A stretch of 64,000 bases of DNA from JBCCEJ01 sp039030335 (GCA_039030335.1 JBCCEJ010000005.1:62001-126000), one strand, 5' to 3'. Counted from the stretch's first letter, positions 53,041 through 62,106 are shown. The notes: a model not told the origin generated them from the sequence alone. Translations and numbers: made by a program.

Positions 53041-54078
53041 ATGAGCAACGACACCGCGCCCGAACAGGAAGTCATCGACATTGGCGACCTGGACATCATG
53101 GCGTTCAATGAATACGCCGTCGAACAGGGCTGGGGAGACGGCCTCCCGCTCTACCCGCCGACCGAGGAGCGCGTGGCAGAGTTCGTGTCCACCTGCCACG
53201 GCGACAACCGCCCATTCGACGCAATGTCGCCGCGCCGGGTCCACCCGACACTGCCTTCGATCGCTGCCAACGCCGTCATGGCGGGGTGCAGGCCGGCGTA
53301 TTTTCCAACCGTCGTGGCGGCGGTCCGGGCGGTGCTGCAGCCGGACTACAACCTGCACGGTACACTCGCTACGACGCACCCTTGCGCACCCGCCCTGATC
53401 CTGAATGGGCCGGTTCGCGCGGAGCTCGAAATCAACTGTGCCGGCAACTGCTTCGGCCAGGGTTGGCGGGCCAATTCTTCGATCGGGCGGGCGCTGCAGC
53501 TGGCGCTGCGCAACATCGGTGGCGCGCATCCGGGCACGATGGACCGTTCTACTCAAGGTTCGCCCGCAAAAATGGCTTTTTGTTTCGGCGAGAACGAAGA
53601 AGAAAGTCCTTGGGAGCCCTACCATGTCAGGCGCGGCTACGCCGCTAACGACAGCGTGGTCACCGCCTTGCCGTGCGAGGCGCCGCACAATATCAACGAT
53701 CATGGCAGCAATACCGGCGCCGGCATTCTGATGACGATCGCGGGCGCCATTTCGCAAACCGGCGCCAACACCATCTACCGCACGGCACCCTACGTAGTCG
53801 CGTTGGGGCCGGAGCACGCCGCCACGCTGAAACGCGACGGCTGGACGATCGAAGACATGCAGTCGCGGCTCTTCGAAGATACCGCGGTACACGTTTCACG
53901 CGTATCACCTGAAAACCGCGCCAACCTCGAAGAGTGGGGGCAGGCGCCGGAGAACGATCGCTTCTATCTCAGCCGCACGGCCGAAGACATTCAAATCCTG
54001 GTCGCCGGCGGCCCGGGGAAACACTCGGCCTATATGCCTACATTCGGTTTTACCGAGGTGTGTTCGGAGCGCATCTGA
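53041..54078 (+). CDS. Conserved protein of unknown function, partner of the UGSC selenoprotein
   Basis: The 345-residue protein starts 47 bp after the selenoprotein on the same strand. I recognise the sequence type but not a function: QGWGDGLPLYPPTEERV (~28-44), a central block NCAGNCFGQGWRANSSIGRA (~135-154) and GSPAKMAFCFGENEEESPWE (~176-195), then EAPHNINDHGSNTG. The same motifs occur in proteins encoded beside UGSC proteins in other bacteria, as far as I recall. Three cysteines sit in conserved-looking motifs (HPCAP, CAGNC). No membrane segments or signal peptide are seen. A redox or sulfur/selenium-organic role is only a guess. Confidence 0.75.
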   Translation: MSNDTAPEQEVIDIGDLDIMAFNEYAVEQGWGDGLPLYPPTEERVAEFVSTCHGDNRPFDAMSPRRVHPTLPSIAANAVMAGCRPAYFPTVVAAVRAVLQPDYNLHGTLATTHPCAPALILNGPVRAELEINCAGNCFGQGWRANSSIGRALQLALRNIGGAHPGTMDRSTQGSPAKMAFCFGENEEESPWEPYHVRRGYAANDSVVTALPCEAPHNINDHGSNTGAGILMTIAGAISQTGANTIYRTAPYVVALGPEHAATLKRDGWTIEDMQSRLFEDTAVHVSRVSPENRANLEEWGQAPENDRFYLSRTAEDIQILVAGGPGKHSAYMPTFGFTEVCSERI

Positions 54079-54125
54079 ACCGCCCAGCCCGTCCTCAGCG
54101 CCAATCACCAAGGAGTATGGTCCCG

Positions 54126-54992
54126 ATGTCTCAAGCCGCACGCCTGCGCCAACTGCTGAGCGAGAAAGCCCTCGTGGCCGCACCTGGTGCGCCGGATGCG
54201 ATCACGGCCCGGATGGTGGAAAGAGCCGGGTTTCCCGCTGTGTACATGACCGGCTTCGGTGCCACGGCAAGCAGGCTCGGTACGCCCGACATCGGCCTTC
54301 TGACGCAGACCGAGATGTGCACCCACGCAAGGACGATGGCGCAGGCGGTCAATATTCCGATCATTGCGGACGCCGACACCGGCTATGGCGGCCCGAACAA
54401 CATCCGCCGGACCGTCCGGGAATACCAGCAGGCCGGCGCGGCGGCTATTCATCTCGAAGACCAGGTGGCGCCCAAACGTTGTGGGCAGCGCGCGGGCATC
54501 GAGCTGATCGATGCGGCCGATGCCGCGCGGCGGCTGAAAGCGGCGATCGCGGCGCGCGAGAATGATGACCTGGTCATCATCGGACGCACCGACGCGATGC
54601 CCGCGGCCGGACCCGGCGAGGCGGTCAGCCGTGCGAAACGCTATCAGGATGCGGGCGTGGACCTGGTTTTCGTCGATGGGATCAAATCCATCGCCGAGGT
54701 GGAAGCAGTGGCCCGCGAGGTCGAAGGCCCGAAGGTGGTGTCGATAGTCGACGGTAACGAGACCGTGCGTCTCACCAGTTCCGATCTGCAGGCCATGGGA
54801 TTCGACGTCGTGCTCTACGCAGTGACTACACTGTTCGCGGCTTGCCGGGCCGTCTCAGCCGCCCTGGAATGTCTGTCCCGCGACGGTACACCCGCCAACA
54901 TTCCGGCAACGCTCAGCTATCAGGAGTTCACCGAGATCGTTGATCAACCGTTCTTCAGCGATTTCGACGACAGCTTCCGCTCGAACACGTAA
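54126..54992 (+). CDS. Isocitrate lyase/PEP mutase superfamily enzyme
   Basis: The 288-residue TIM-barrel enzyme has the family marks APGAPDAITARMVERAGF, DADTGYGG (metal-binding Asp), AAAIHLEDQVAPKRCG (catalytic loop with KRCG) and VIIGRTDA. It resembles oxaloacetate decarboxylase or methylisocitrate-lyase-like members acting on 2-oxo acids. I prefer the ATG at 54126 (AAGGAG 10 nt upstream) over the ATG at 54117, which is too close. It lies 47 bp after the UGSC partner gene, so the three genes probably form one operon. Confidence 0.88.
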   Translation: MSQAARLRQLLSEKALVAAPGAPDAITARMVERAGFPAVYMTGFGATASRLGTPDIGLLTQTEMCTHARTMAQAVNIPIIADADTGYGGPNNIRRTVREYQQAGAAAIHLEDQVAPKRCGQRAGIELIDAADAARRLKAAIAARENDDLVIIGRTDAMPAAGPGEAVSRAKRYQDAGVDLVFVDGIKSIAEVEAVAREVEGPKVVSIVDGNETVRLTSSDLQAMGFDVVLYAVTTLFAACRAVSAALECLSRDGTPANIPATLSYQEFTEIVDQPFFSDFDDSFRSNT

Positions 54993-55159
54993 GCCGCCAG
55001 TCAGCCGCCACCGGCGGCATGCCATACGCTCGTTAGCCGGGCGAAACCAAGGGTCGTCAGACGTGCGTTGTCGCGTAGAAGGCAACGGTGCGATCTGATT
55101 GCCTGCGAGCGCCTGTGTTTTTTGTTGATTTCGCAACTAAATATGAATATCGTCTACTA

Positions 55160-55651
55160 ATGCTGTCTGATGTTCGCAAAGACCACGAGCGTGTCGCCGC
55201 CGGGCTCACGCGGCTGGAAGCCGAGCTGCCGTTCCAGGTGGCATTGCTGGCACGTTTGCTCGAACGGCACATAGCCCGCCTTCTGGCTCCACACGGTCTG
55301 ACGCTCGGTCCGTACCGGATACTGCATACGGTCGCAGCTTTCGGCCGCATGACCCAGGTCGAACTGACCCGCTACGTCGTGATCGACAAGGCCCAGGTCA
55401 GTCGGGCAACCGCGCAGCTCGAAGCAGCCGGCCTGCTCGAGACCCAATCGGATGAATTCGACGCTCGACGCAAGTGGTTGCGGCTGAGCACCAGCGGCAG
55501 ACAGAAGCTTGCCGACCTGCGCGGCGAACTCGAAGAGCGGCTGGACGGCCTGCATGAGGCACTCGGCGAGACCCCGGCCGACGAGATCCTGCGCGCTCTC
55601 GACCGCCTGAATGCGCACGTGGCCGGCGAGCTCGGCTGGAGGAGCACATGA
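55160..55651 (+). CDS. MarR-family transcriptional regulator
   Basis: The ATG at 55160 gives 163 residues with the MarR winged helix: LTLGPYRILHTVAAFGRM, TQVELTRYVVIDKAQVSRATAQLEAAGLL (split) and wing residues DARRKWLRLSTSGRQK. An AT-rich stretch precedes it (55125-55160). It is 231 bp upstream of the 4-hydroxyphenylpyruvate dioxygenase gene on the same strand and is a plausible repressor of it; family members often sense aromatic compounds. Confidence 0.87.
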   Translation: MLSDVRKDHERVAAGLTRLEAELPFQVALLARLLERHIARLLAPHGLTLGPYRILHTVAAFGRMTQVELTRYVVIDKAQVSRATAQLEAAGLLETQSDEFDARRKWLRLSTSGRQKLADLRGELEERLDGLHEALGETPADEILRALDRLNAHVAGELGWRST

Positions 55652-55882
55652 ACACCGGCGGAGCGAGATCCGCAGAGGGTGTCACGGGCGTGCCGCGCCC
55701 GTCGATACACAACCTCAGCCTGCCCGGGTGTCCGCGGCCAATCCTCCGCCCGGCCATTCACCTGGTTATCGCGCAACAGCTCGGGAACAGTATCCGCGGA
55801 ATCGCCTGCGCGCCGCCTGCCTGAACGGAATCTGAAGGTCCCAAGTACACCAGGCTCAAACGTTCATTCGGGAGGCATGACC

Positions 55883-56965
55883 ATGCCTGACCTCTTCGAC
55901 AATCCGATGGGACTCGACGGTTTCGAGTTCGTTGAATTCGCCGCACCGCAAAGCGCGGTGCTCGAGCCGCTCTTCGAAACCATGGGTTTCAGTGAAGTCG
56001 CACGCCACCGCTCCAAAGACGTGTCGCTCTACCGCCAGGGTGGCATCAACTTCATCGTCAATCGCGAGGCCGGCAGCCTCGCGCATTACTTCGCGGAAGA
56101 GCACGGCCCCTCAGCGTGCGGGCTCGCCTTCCGCGTGCGCGATTCCCATCAGGCCTACGCACGGGCCCTCGAACTCGGCGCACAACCGATCGACATCCCG
56201 ACCGGCCCCATGGAGTTGCGCCTGCCAGCGATCAAAGGCATCGGCGGCGCGCCCATCTACCTCATCGACCGCTATGCGCAAGGCGCTTCGATCTACGACA
56301 TCGACTTCGAATTTCTCGATGATGTCGAACGGGCGCCGGCAGGCTGCGGCTTTCTCGAGATCGACCACCTGACACACAACGTCTACCGCGGCCGGATGGC
56401 CTACTGGGCGGCGTTTTACGAGAAGCTCTTCAATTTTCGCGAGTTGCGCTACTTCGACATCAAAGGCGAGTACACCGGTCTCACGTCGCAGGCGATGACC
56501 GCACCAGACGGCAAGATCCGAATCCCGCTGAATGAAGAGGCCCGCGGCGGCGCCGGTCAGATCGAGGAGTTCCTGATGGCATTCAACGGCGAGGGCATTC
56601 AGCACATCGCACTGCGGTGCGACGACCTCATCGCCTGTTGGGATCGGCTGAAGGCGCGCGGCATGCCGTTCATGGCTGCCCCGCCTGAGACCTACTACAC
56701 CATGCTGGACGAGCGGCTGCCGGGCCATGGGGAACCGGTCGGCGAGCTGCGTGCCCGCGGCATCCTGTTGGACGGCAAAACAGGCGATGGTCCGCCACGG
56801 CTGTTGCTGCAGATCTTCTCTGCCACGGTGCTGGGGCCGGTATTTTTCGAATTCATCGAACGCAAGCGCGACGACGGCTTCGGCGAGGGCAACTTCCAGG
56901 CGCTGTTCGAGTCGATCGAACGCGACCAGCTCGAACGTGGTGTGCTGAGTGCACCGGAAAGCTGA
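55883..56965 (+). CDS. hpd: 4-hydroxyphenylpyruvate dioxygenase
   Basis: The 360-residue Fe(II) enzyme converts 4-hydroxyphenylpyruvate to homogentisate in tyrosine breakdown. The metal ligands are His162 (EIDHLTHNVYRG), His241 (GIQHIALRCDD) and Glu323 (PVFFEFIERK), and GFGEGNFQALFESIE is the C-terminal gate helix. GGAGG lies 7 nt before the ATG at 55883. The in-frame ATG at 55877 is too close to it, and the frame back to 55679 is non-conserved. Homogentisate dioxygenase and fumarylacetoacetase genes are not adjacent. Confidence 0.95.
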   Translation: MPDLFDNPMGLDGFEFVEFAAPQSAVLEPLFETMGFSEVARHRSKDVSLYRQGGINFIVNREAGSLAHYFAEEHGPSACGLAFRVRDSHQAYARALELGAQPIDIPTGPMELRLPAIKGIGGAPIYLIDRYAQGASIYDIDFEFLDDVERAPAGCGFLEIDHLTHNVYRGRMAYWAAFYEKLFNFRELRYFDIKGEYTGLTSQAMTAPDGKIRIPLNEEARGGAGQIEEFLMAFNGEGIQHIALRCDDLIACWDRLKARGMPFMAAPPETYYTMLDERLPGHGEPVGELRARGILLDGKTGDGPPRLLLQIFSATVLGPVFFEFIERKRDDGFGEGNFQALFESIERDQLERGVLSAPES

Positions 56966-57057
56966 CCCGGCCGGCGCGACAGCAGTCGCCGCCGATGGCC
57001 TGATCGGCGGCTAACTGTGCAGCGCCGTTCGTGTCACTGCATGCCCGCGCGGGGTCG

Positions 57058-57792
57058 TCATCGCGACTCCGCTACCGCCGTGGCCATCTCCATCATCGAG
57101 AAGAACAAAAAGTTGCAGTCCGGCTGCTCGGGCACTTCGGCGGTAGCACCCCACGCACCACCTTCGGAAAGCCGCTGTCGATCGATCCAGGCATTGTCCA
57201 GACCAGCCGCGCGTGCCGGCATGTGGTCGTGATGCAAACTCTGCGCGGTATGCAGTATGTCGGCTCGCCGTAGTCCGAAGTCTGCTTCCAACCGCTTCAG
57301 CATGAAGTCGAAGTTGGCGGGCGCTGGCTTATAGGCGCCGACGTCTTGCGCCGTGTAGATCGCATCGAACTCTACGCCGAGCTTGCGATTCGACGCGGCG
57401 AAGCCGTCCCGATTCACATTCGACAGGATTACCAGACGATAATGGCGCTTGAGGATACGCAGAGCGTCAGCCGTATCGGGGAACGCCGGCCAGTGCGGCA
57501 CAGACGCACCGAAGGCCGCATCGAGTTCCGCGCTGCTCTCGAGACCGAAACCAGCTGCGATCGCGCGATGCACATGTGTCAGCAGCGTTGGGTAGAGCAT
57601 TTCCGGCGTATCGCGCTCCTGGCGGGTTTCATGGGTCGCAAAGGCACGTAAGCCTGCGTCGCGGGTGATATCGGCACGCGCATTGGCCATCAGGAGGGGC
57701 TGCAACGCATCCCAAATTCCCGATTCCCAGTCGATCAAAGTGCCGTAGCAGTCAAACGTCAGTACTTTGTAGTCAGTTAGTTGCCTGGTCAT
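57058..57792 (-). CDS. Haloacid dehalogenase type II-like HAD hydrolase
   Basis: The 244-residue protein has the nucleophile Asp14 in LTFDCYGTLIDWE, motif II around LVILSNVNRDGF, motif III Lys in VGAYKPAPANF and an acidic motif IV region. The L-2-haloacid-dehalogenase branch of the HAD superfamily starts with FDxYGTL as here, but many such proteins are phosphatases. The substrate is unknown. It is convergent with the dioxygenase gene. Confidence 0.87.
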   Translation of the reverse strand: MTRQLTDYKVLTFDCYGTLIDWESGIWDALQPLLMANARADITRDAGLRAFATHETRQERDTPEMLYPTLLTHVHRAIAAGFGLESSAELDAAFGASVPHWPAFPDTADALRILKRHYRLVILSNVNRDGFAASNRKLGVEFDAIYTAQDVGAYKPAPANFDFMLKRLEADFGLRRADILHTAQSLHHDHMPARAAGLDNAWIDRQRLSEGGAWGATAEVPEQPDCNFLFFSMMEMATAVAESR

Positions 57793-57955
57793 ATCGTGCG
57801 GTTATCCGGTCATGAAACGGTTGCCAGCTTAACGGTGAACCGCGTGCTCCGGCTTGTGTAGAGCGCGTCCGGTTTGTGCCCCGTCTGGCGCCGCCACGAC
57901 GCGCGGCGATAATCTCCTGGCGTAAGGCGGCAGCGACGCACTTCCAGCGACGGCA

Positions 57956-58843
57956 TCAACGTTCAGCTCCATTGAAGTGCGCGCGCCCGAAGTCGGAGAT
58001 CTGATACCCGCCCATCTCGCGGGCCTTGCGATCGAACGCCGGTCCGCCACAGAACGCGGCAAAGCGCTGCAGCGGTGCTTCGAACCAGTCACGACGGCGT
58101 ACCAAAAGGTCGAAGCGCTCGTTCAGCAAAGGCACGAAAGCGAGTCCGAACTGCTCGGCCAGTCCGGCAAGGCCGAAAGCGGCGTCCGCCTGCCCCTGCG
58201 CCACCGCCAGCACCGCATCGGTCTCCGTGCGGGCCGGATGCAGCCAGTCGATCCGCTCCACGCCCGCCTCTGACACCATCTGCTCCAGCAACAGCTGGCT
58301 GGCGGCCTGCGGTTGGCGCGGTACCACCCGGCAGCCCGTCAGCGCGTTGATGGAGTCGATGCGACCTGCCGACTCACGACCGACCACGAGGCCCCGATCG
58401 CGCCAGGCAAATTCGAGAAGCACAACCGGTTCGTCCGAAAACTGCTCGGACACGCGCACATCGCTCCAACGCCCGGATCCGGCATCGTGCAGGTGGAGAG
58501 CCGCCATCAGAGCCCGGCCGTCAGCAAAACGTTCGAGCCCATCCAGGCTGCCGTCGAAATACGTGGCCAGCCCGGCGCCGGATTCGCGCAGCGCCCAATC
58601 CAGCAGGGGGTCGTGGCTGCCGGCGACAACCAGCGGGCGTGCGATCGCGGAGCCGGCCTGAAATCCAATGCTATGCCGGCGCAGCCAGGTGTCGACCTCA
58701 GCGCGCGGAAACAGCAGCTTGCCCGTGGCGCGCGACACGGGTACTTCTCCGCCGGCGACGAGGTCGTAGACCTTGCGCTCCTTGATACGCAGCAGGTCGG
58801 CCAGCTCGCGGGTCGTAAGGTAGTCAGGCATGACGGTGCTCAC
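57956..58843 (-). CDS. One-component regulator: excisionase-type HTH fused to a substrate-binding-protein-like domain
   Basis: The first ~55 residues are a MerR/excisionase-like helix-turn-helix (YLTTRELADLLRIKERKVYDL; FPRAEVDTWLRRH). Residues ~68-285 resemble a periplasmic molybdate-type binding domain kept in the cytoplasm (PLVVAGSHDPLLDWALRES; GRESAGRIDSINALTG). This architecture is typical of regulators beside molybdate and tungstate transporters. It is divergent from tupBCA with an inverted repeat in between, so it probably controls tungstate uptake. Confidence 0.85.
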   Translation of the reverse strand: MSTVMPDYLTTRELADLLRIKERKVYDLVAGGEVPVSRATGKLLFPRAEVDTWLRRHSIGFQAGSAIARPLVVAGSHDPLLDWALRESGAGLATYFDGSLDGLERFADGRALMAALHLHDAGSGRWSDVRVSEQFSDEPVVLLEFAWRDRGLVVGRESAGRIDSINALTGCRVVPRQPQAASQLLLEQMVSEAGVERIDWLHPARTETDAVLAVAQGQADAAFGLAGLAEQFGLAFVPLLNERFDLLVRRRDWFEAPLQRFAAFCGGPAFDRKAREMGGYQISDFGRAHFNGAER

Positions 58844-58849
58844 CCTGGT

Positions 58850-58883
58850 GCGTTACATGCTCGCGACCTTTCGTAATGTACGC
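58850..58883 (-). promoter_or_regulatory. Candidate operator of the tungstate-type regulator
   Basis: GCGTTACAT (58850-58858) and ATGTACGC (58876-58883) form inverted arms that match except for one extra base, 17 bp apart, centred about 25 bp upstream of the regulator's start codon in the regulator/tupB divergent region. Position suits autoregulation. Confidence 0.35.
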
Positions 58884-59016
58884 AGGATTATGCACTCTAA
58901 AGACTTCAAAAGTGGCGAAAAAGGAGCATTGCAGAGACTTCGTTCGGGTTGTGCGCTGCGTCCACCTGCGTCAAGGTGAGCGCTGAATTCGCAGAGATTT
59001 CCGATCTAAGTAAATA

Positions 59017-59724
59017 ATGCAGGATCTTGCAGCATCTTTCAGCGTCGCTTTCAGTCTGGTGCTGTCGGGCAACGCCGATCTGATTGAAATTGTGGGGTTG
59101 TCGCTGCGGGTTAGTGTCTCTGCCGTGGTGATCGCCTGCGGCCTCGGCCTGCCGCTCGGCGCCGCGCTGGCGGTATCCCGATTTCCAGGCCACGGGGCGG
59201 TGCTCGTTGCGGTCAACGCGCTGATGGGCTTACCGCCAGTCGTCGTCGGACTACTGGTGTATGTCACGCTGTCCAGTTCCGGGCCGCTCGGCTGGTTGCA
59301 GTTGCTGTACACACCGACCGCGATGATCGTCGCTCAGACAGTGCTGATCACGCCGATCGTCATCGCGCTGTCACGGGAAATCCTGAGTCAGCTGCACGAG
59401 GAATACGACGAGCAGTTCAGGTCGCTCTGCCTGCCGGCCCATCGCGCCATCGCCGCGTTGCTATGGGATGCCCGATTCAACCTCCTGACTGTCGCGTTGG
59501 CCGGCTTCGGGCGGGCCGTGGCAGAGGTCGGCGCCATCATCATCGTCGGCGGCAATATCAATCACCTGACCCGCATGATGACCACGGCGATCGCACTGGA
59601 GACGTCGAAGGGCGAACTGGCACTCGCGTTGGCACTTGGCATCGTGCTGCTCCTGATCGCGCTGGCAGTCAACGCCGGAGTCATGGCTTTGCGGGGCGGC
59701 GCAAGCCGCTATGCGAGCGCATGA
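59017..59724 (+). CDS. tupB: Tungstate ABC transporter permease
   Basis: The 235-residue permease has five to six membrane helices and the ModB/TupB-type segments GNADLIEIVGLSLRVSVSAV, MGLPPVVVGLLVYV and the ATPase-contact loop DARFNLLTVALAGFGRAVAEVG. VGGNINHLTRMMTTAIALET is typical of TupB. It lies between the regulator and tupC and overlaps tupC by ATGA. The upstream leader is AT-rich with no strong Shine-Dalgarno. Confidence 0.93.
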   Translation: MQDLAASFSVAFSLVLSGNADLIEIVGLSLRVSVSAVVIACGLGLPLGAALAVSRFPGHGAVLVAVNALMGLPPVVVGLLVYVTLSSSGPLGWLQLLYTPTAMIVAQTVLITPIVIALSREILSQLHEEYDEQFRSLCLPAHRAIAALLWDARFNLLTVALAGFGRAVAEVGAIIIVGGNINHLTRMMTTAIALETSKGELALALALGIVLLLIALAVNAGVMALRGGASRYASA

Positions 59725-60449
59725 CCACACCATTGCCTGACGGTCCCGTATTGCCGATCGAATTGCACAGCGTGCGGCTGGCACTTGGCGGTCAGACGCT
59801 GATACACGACGTCGACTGCAGCATCGTCGATCGAGGCGTCACCGCGGTGATGGGTCCCAACGGCGCCGGCAAGAGCCTGCTGCTGCGGCTGATGCACGGC
59901 CTGCTGCAACCAGATGCCGGAGAACTCCGCTGGAACGGTGCGCCGCTGGACCGCAACGTGCGTCTGCGCCAGGCCATGATCTTTCAGCGCCCGGTGCTGC
60001 TGCGCCGTACCGTCCGGGCCAACCTGGAGTTCGTGGTCCGTGCGCGGCCGTCCGGCGGCTCACCCGATCTTGGTGCCCTGCTGCAACGGGTTGGACTCGA
60101 AACGAAGGCCACCCAACAAGCCCGACGCCTGTCCGGCGGTGAGCAACAACGTCTCGCCATGGCACGTGCGATGGCACTTGCGCCCGCGGTCCTGCTGATG
60201 GACGAACCGACCGCGAGTCTGGACCCCGCATCGATAGCGATGATCGAATCGCTAATTGCGGATGAGACGGCGGCCGGCACCAAGGTCATCATCGTGACTC
60301 ACGACCTGGGGCAGGCGCGACGGGTCGCGAACGATGTCCTGTTCATGCACCGTGGACGCATTACGGAGCACACCGACGCCCGGCAGTTCTTCGCCGGGCC
60401 GGCATCACAGCCGGCACGCGACTACGTAGCCGGTCGGCTGGTTATGTGA
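59721..60449 (+). CDS. tupC: Tungstate ABC transporter ATP-binding protein
   Basis: The 242-residue ATPase starts at 59721 (ATGA overlap with tupB). It has Walker A GPNGAGKSL, signature LSGGEQQRLAMARAM, Walker B VLLMDEPTASLD and switch His in VTHDLGQARR. It powers TupB. The longer frame back to 59463 lies inside tupB. Confidence 0.94.
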   Translation: MTTPLPDGPVLPIELHSVRLALGGQTLIHDVDCSIVDRGVTAVMGPNGAGKSLLLRLMHGLLQPDAGELRWNGAPLDRNVRLRQAMIFQRPVLLRRTVRANLEFVVRARPSGGSPDLGALLQRVGLETKATQQARRLSGGEQQRLAMARAMALAPAVLLMDEPTASLDPASIAMIESLIADETAAGTKVIIVTHDLGQARRVANDVLFMHRGRITEHTDARQFFAGPASQPARDYVAGRLVM

Positions 60450-60510
60450 ACGCGGGCGGATACCATCATCCAATCGGCGCCGGATAATCCCCACAACCTG
60501 GAGCACTGAC

Positions 60511-61332
60511 ATGCAACGTTTCCGCGGGTGGCTGGCAGCGTGCAGCATCGCTTTGTCGTCACTCATGTCGTCCGGCTTAGTCGCGGCGCAGTCGATCATC
60601 TTGCAGTCGACGACATCCACCGCCAACTCCGGCCTGTACGACAGCATCCTGCCGCAATTCACCAGGGCAACCGGCATTCGCGTGCACGTCGTAGCGGTGG
60701 GAACGGGTCAGGCCATCAAGAACGCCAGAAACGGCGACGGAGACGTATTGCTGGTGCACGCCAAAGCCGCGGAGGAAACATTCGTCGCGTCCGGTTTTGG
60801 CGTCGCGCGGTTCGACGTCATGTACAACGATTTCGTGATCGTCGGTCCGCCCGACGATCCGGCCGGCATCGCCGGTACGCGAGACGTCATCAAGGCGCTG
60901 CGCAGCATCGCTTCCACGGAATCACTATTTGCATCGCGCGGCGATAACTCGGGCACGCACAAGAAAGAACTGGATTTGTGGCAGCAGGCGCGGATCGACG
61001 CACCCGCTTACAGCGGCAAGTGGTATCGCGAGACCGGAGCCGGCATGGGTACGACGCTGAACATCGCCGTGGAGATGCGAGCGTACGTCCTTACGGATCG
61101 CGCCACCTGGATAAGCTTCAAGAACCGGCGTGATTTCATCGTCGCGGTTGAAGGTGCATCATCGATGTTCAACCAGTACGGCGTGATCCTCGTCAATCCC
61201 GCCCGCCACCCGAACGTGCAGGCACGCAGCGGGCAAATCTTCATCGAGTGGCTGCTCGGCAAGGCAGGCCAGGCCGCGATCGCCAGTTACCAGCTAAACG
61301 GTCGCCAGCTGTTCTTTCCGAACGCAAAGTAG
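60511..61332 (+). CDS. tupA: Periplasmic tungstate-binding protein
   Basis: The 273-residue protein has a signal peptide (RGWLAACSIALSSLMSSGLVAAQ) and begins ILQSTTSTANSGLYDSILP, the TupA anion-binding motif (TTS...SGL). It also has GDNSGTHKKELDLWQ and ETGAGMGTTLNIAVEMRAY, family-typical oxyanion contacts. TupA binds tungstate with higher affinity than molybdate in characterised homologues. The gene order B-C-A, with the binding protein last, differs from the common A-B-C order. Confidence 0.92.
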   Translation: MQRFRGWLAACSIALSSLMSSGLVAAQSIILQSTTSTANSGLYDSILPQFTRATGIRVHVVAVGTGQAIKNARNGDGDVLLVHAKAAEETFVASGFGVARFDVMYNDFVIVGPPDDPAGIAGTRDVIKALRSIASTESLFASRGDNSGTHKKELDLWQQARIDAPAYSGKWYRETGAGMGTTLNIAVEMRAYVLTDRATWISFKNRRDFIVAVEGASSMFNQYGVILVNPARHPNVQARSGQIFIEWLLGKAGQAAIASYQLNGRQLFFPNAK

Positions 61333-61378
61333 GCCGCGTGGCGCGCTGCGCGTCGCAGCCGCCCGAGCGTGGTGGAGG

Positions 61379-61705
61379 TCAGCCTTCCCCGTCTATGGCG
61401 GCATCACGCAGGTTCTGCCATACGGGAACGAAATCGTAAGTGGCATAGAACTCGGTGTCGAAAGCGCCCCACGCCTTGCGCTCGATCGCGAGATTGACGT
61501 CGCGCAGTTGCGCTGCTGGCACGCTCAAAGTGGCGACCTGACCAATCCCCATCATCACGTACCAGCTGACCACCTCAACCCCCGGAGGCGGGAAGCTGGC
61601 CCAGAATCCGGTTGCATCCAGCTTCTCGTTGATCTCGGACAGATTCTTGTCCTGTTGATGCTTCAAAAACACGGTGAGCAGCACGCGGTCGTCGCGCTCT
61701 GTCAT
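61379..61705 (-). CDS. Conserved hypothetical protein
   Basis: The ATG at 61705 gives 108 residues (TERDDRVLLTVFLKHQQDKNL...) with mixed alpha/beta character and VEVVSWYVMMGIGQVATLSVPAAQL as the central block (in part). It has no signal peptide, cysteines or membrane segment. The layout (about 105 residues, single alpha/beta unit) could be a ferredoxin-like fold. I do not recognise a named family. An upstream ATG at 61786 would overlap the next gene. Confidence 0.6.
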   Translation of the reverse strand: MTERDDRVLLTVFLKHQQDKNLSEINEKLDATGFWASFPPPGVEVVSWYVMMGIGQVATLSVPAAQLRDVNLAIERKAWGAFDTEFYATYDFVPVWQNLRDAAIDGEG

Positions 61706-61740
61706 AACACTCGTCCCTACAGATTGCTGGGCCCCGCAGT

Positions 61741-62106
61741 CTAGCCGGTCGCGCGCCGGATGCGGTCTACTTCGGTCGTCAGCCAATTCACGATGTCAGC
61801 CGACTCGTACATCCACGTCACCCCCTCAGCCGGTCGCGCGATCCGCAGACACGGCACGGTCGCGCGCCCGCCGCCGCTCACCAGCACGTCGCGGTCGGCC
61901 GCTGAAACGTTGATATCACGAAGTTCCACTTCGATGTTCAAACGCTTGAGATGACGCCGAACGCGCCGGCAGTAAGGGCAGGTGGAGAAGTGGAAGAGGC
62001 TGAGCGACGCGGTGAATTCAGCCAGCTGCCGGGCAGTCTCCGGGCTGTCTGGTTCGGGCGGTCGCGGCAGCGCGCGCCGCACCAGTGCGAGGATGGTGCT
62101 CATCAT
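61741..62106 (-). CDS. Glutaredoxin/GST N-terminal-like protein
   Basis: The 121-residue protein carries a thioredoxin-fold domain with the glutaredoxin active site Cys43-Pro-Tyr-Cys46 (FHFSTCPYCRRVRRHLK), a cis-proline strand RATVPCLRI and the ending MYESADIVNWL. About 35 residues precede the domain and are not hydrophobic enough for export. It probably reduces or glutathionylates protein thiols. It lies 35 bp upstream of the small hypothetical gene on the same strand. Confidence 0.85.
   Translation of the reverse strand: MMSTILALVRRALPRPPEPDSPETARQLAEFTASLSLFHFSTCPYCRRVRRHLKRLNIEVELRDINVSAADRDVLVSGGGRATVPCLRIARPAEGVTWMYESADIVNWLTTEVDRIRRATG

Noticed and set aside
53934..54125. Extension of the PEP-mutase-family gene into the upstream gene
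   Set aside because: It overlaps the UGSC partner out of frame, and a ribosome binding site exists for the ATG at 54126.
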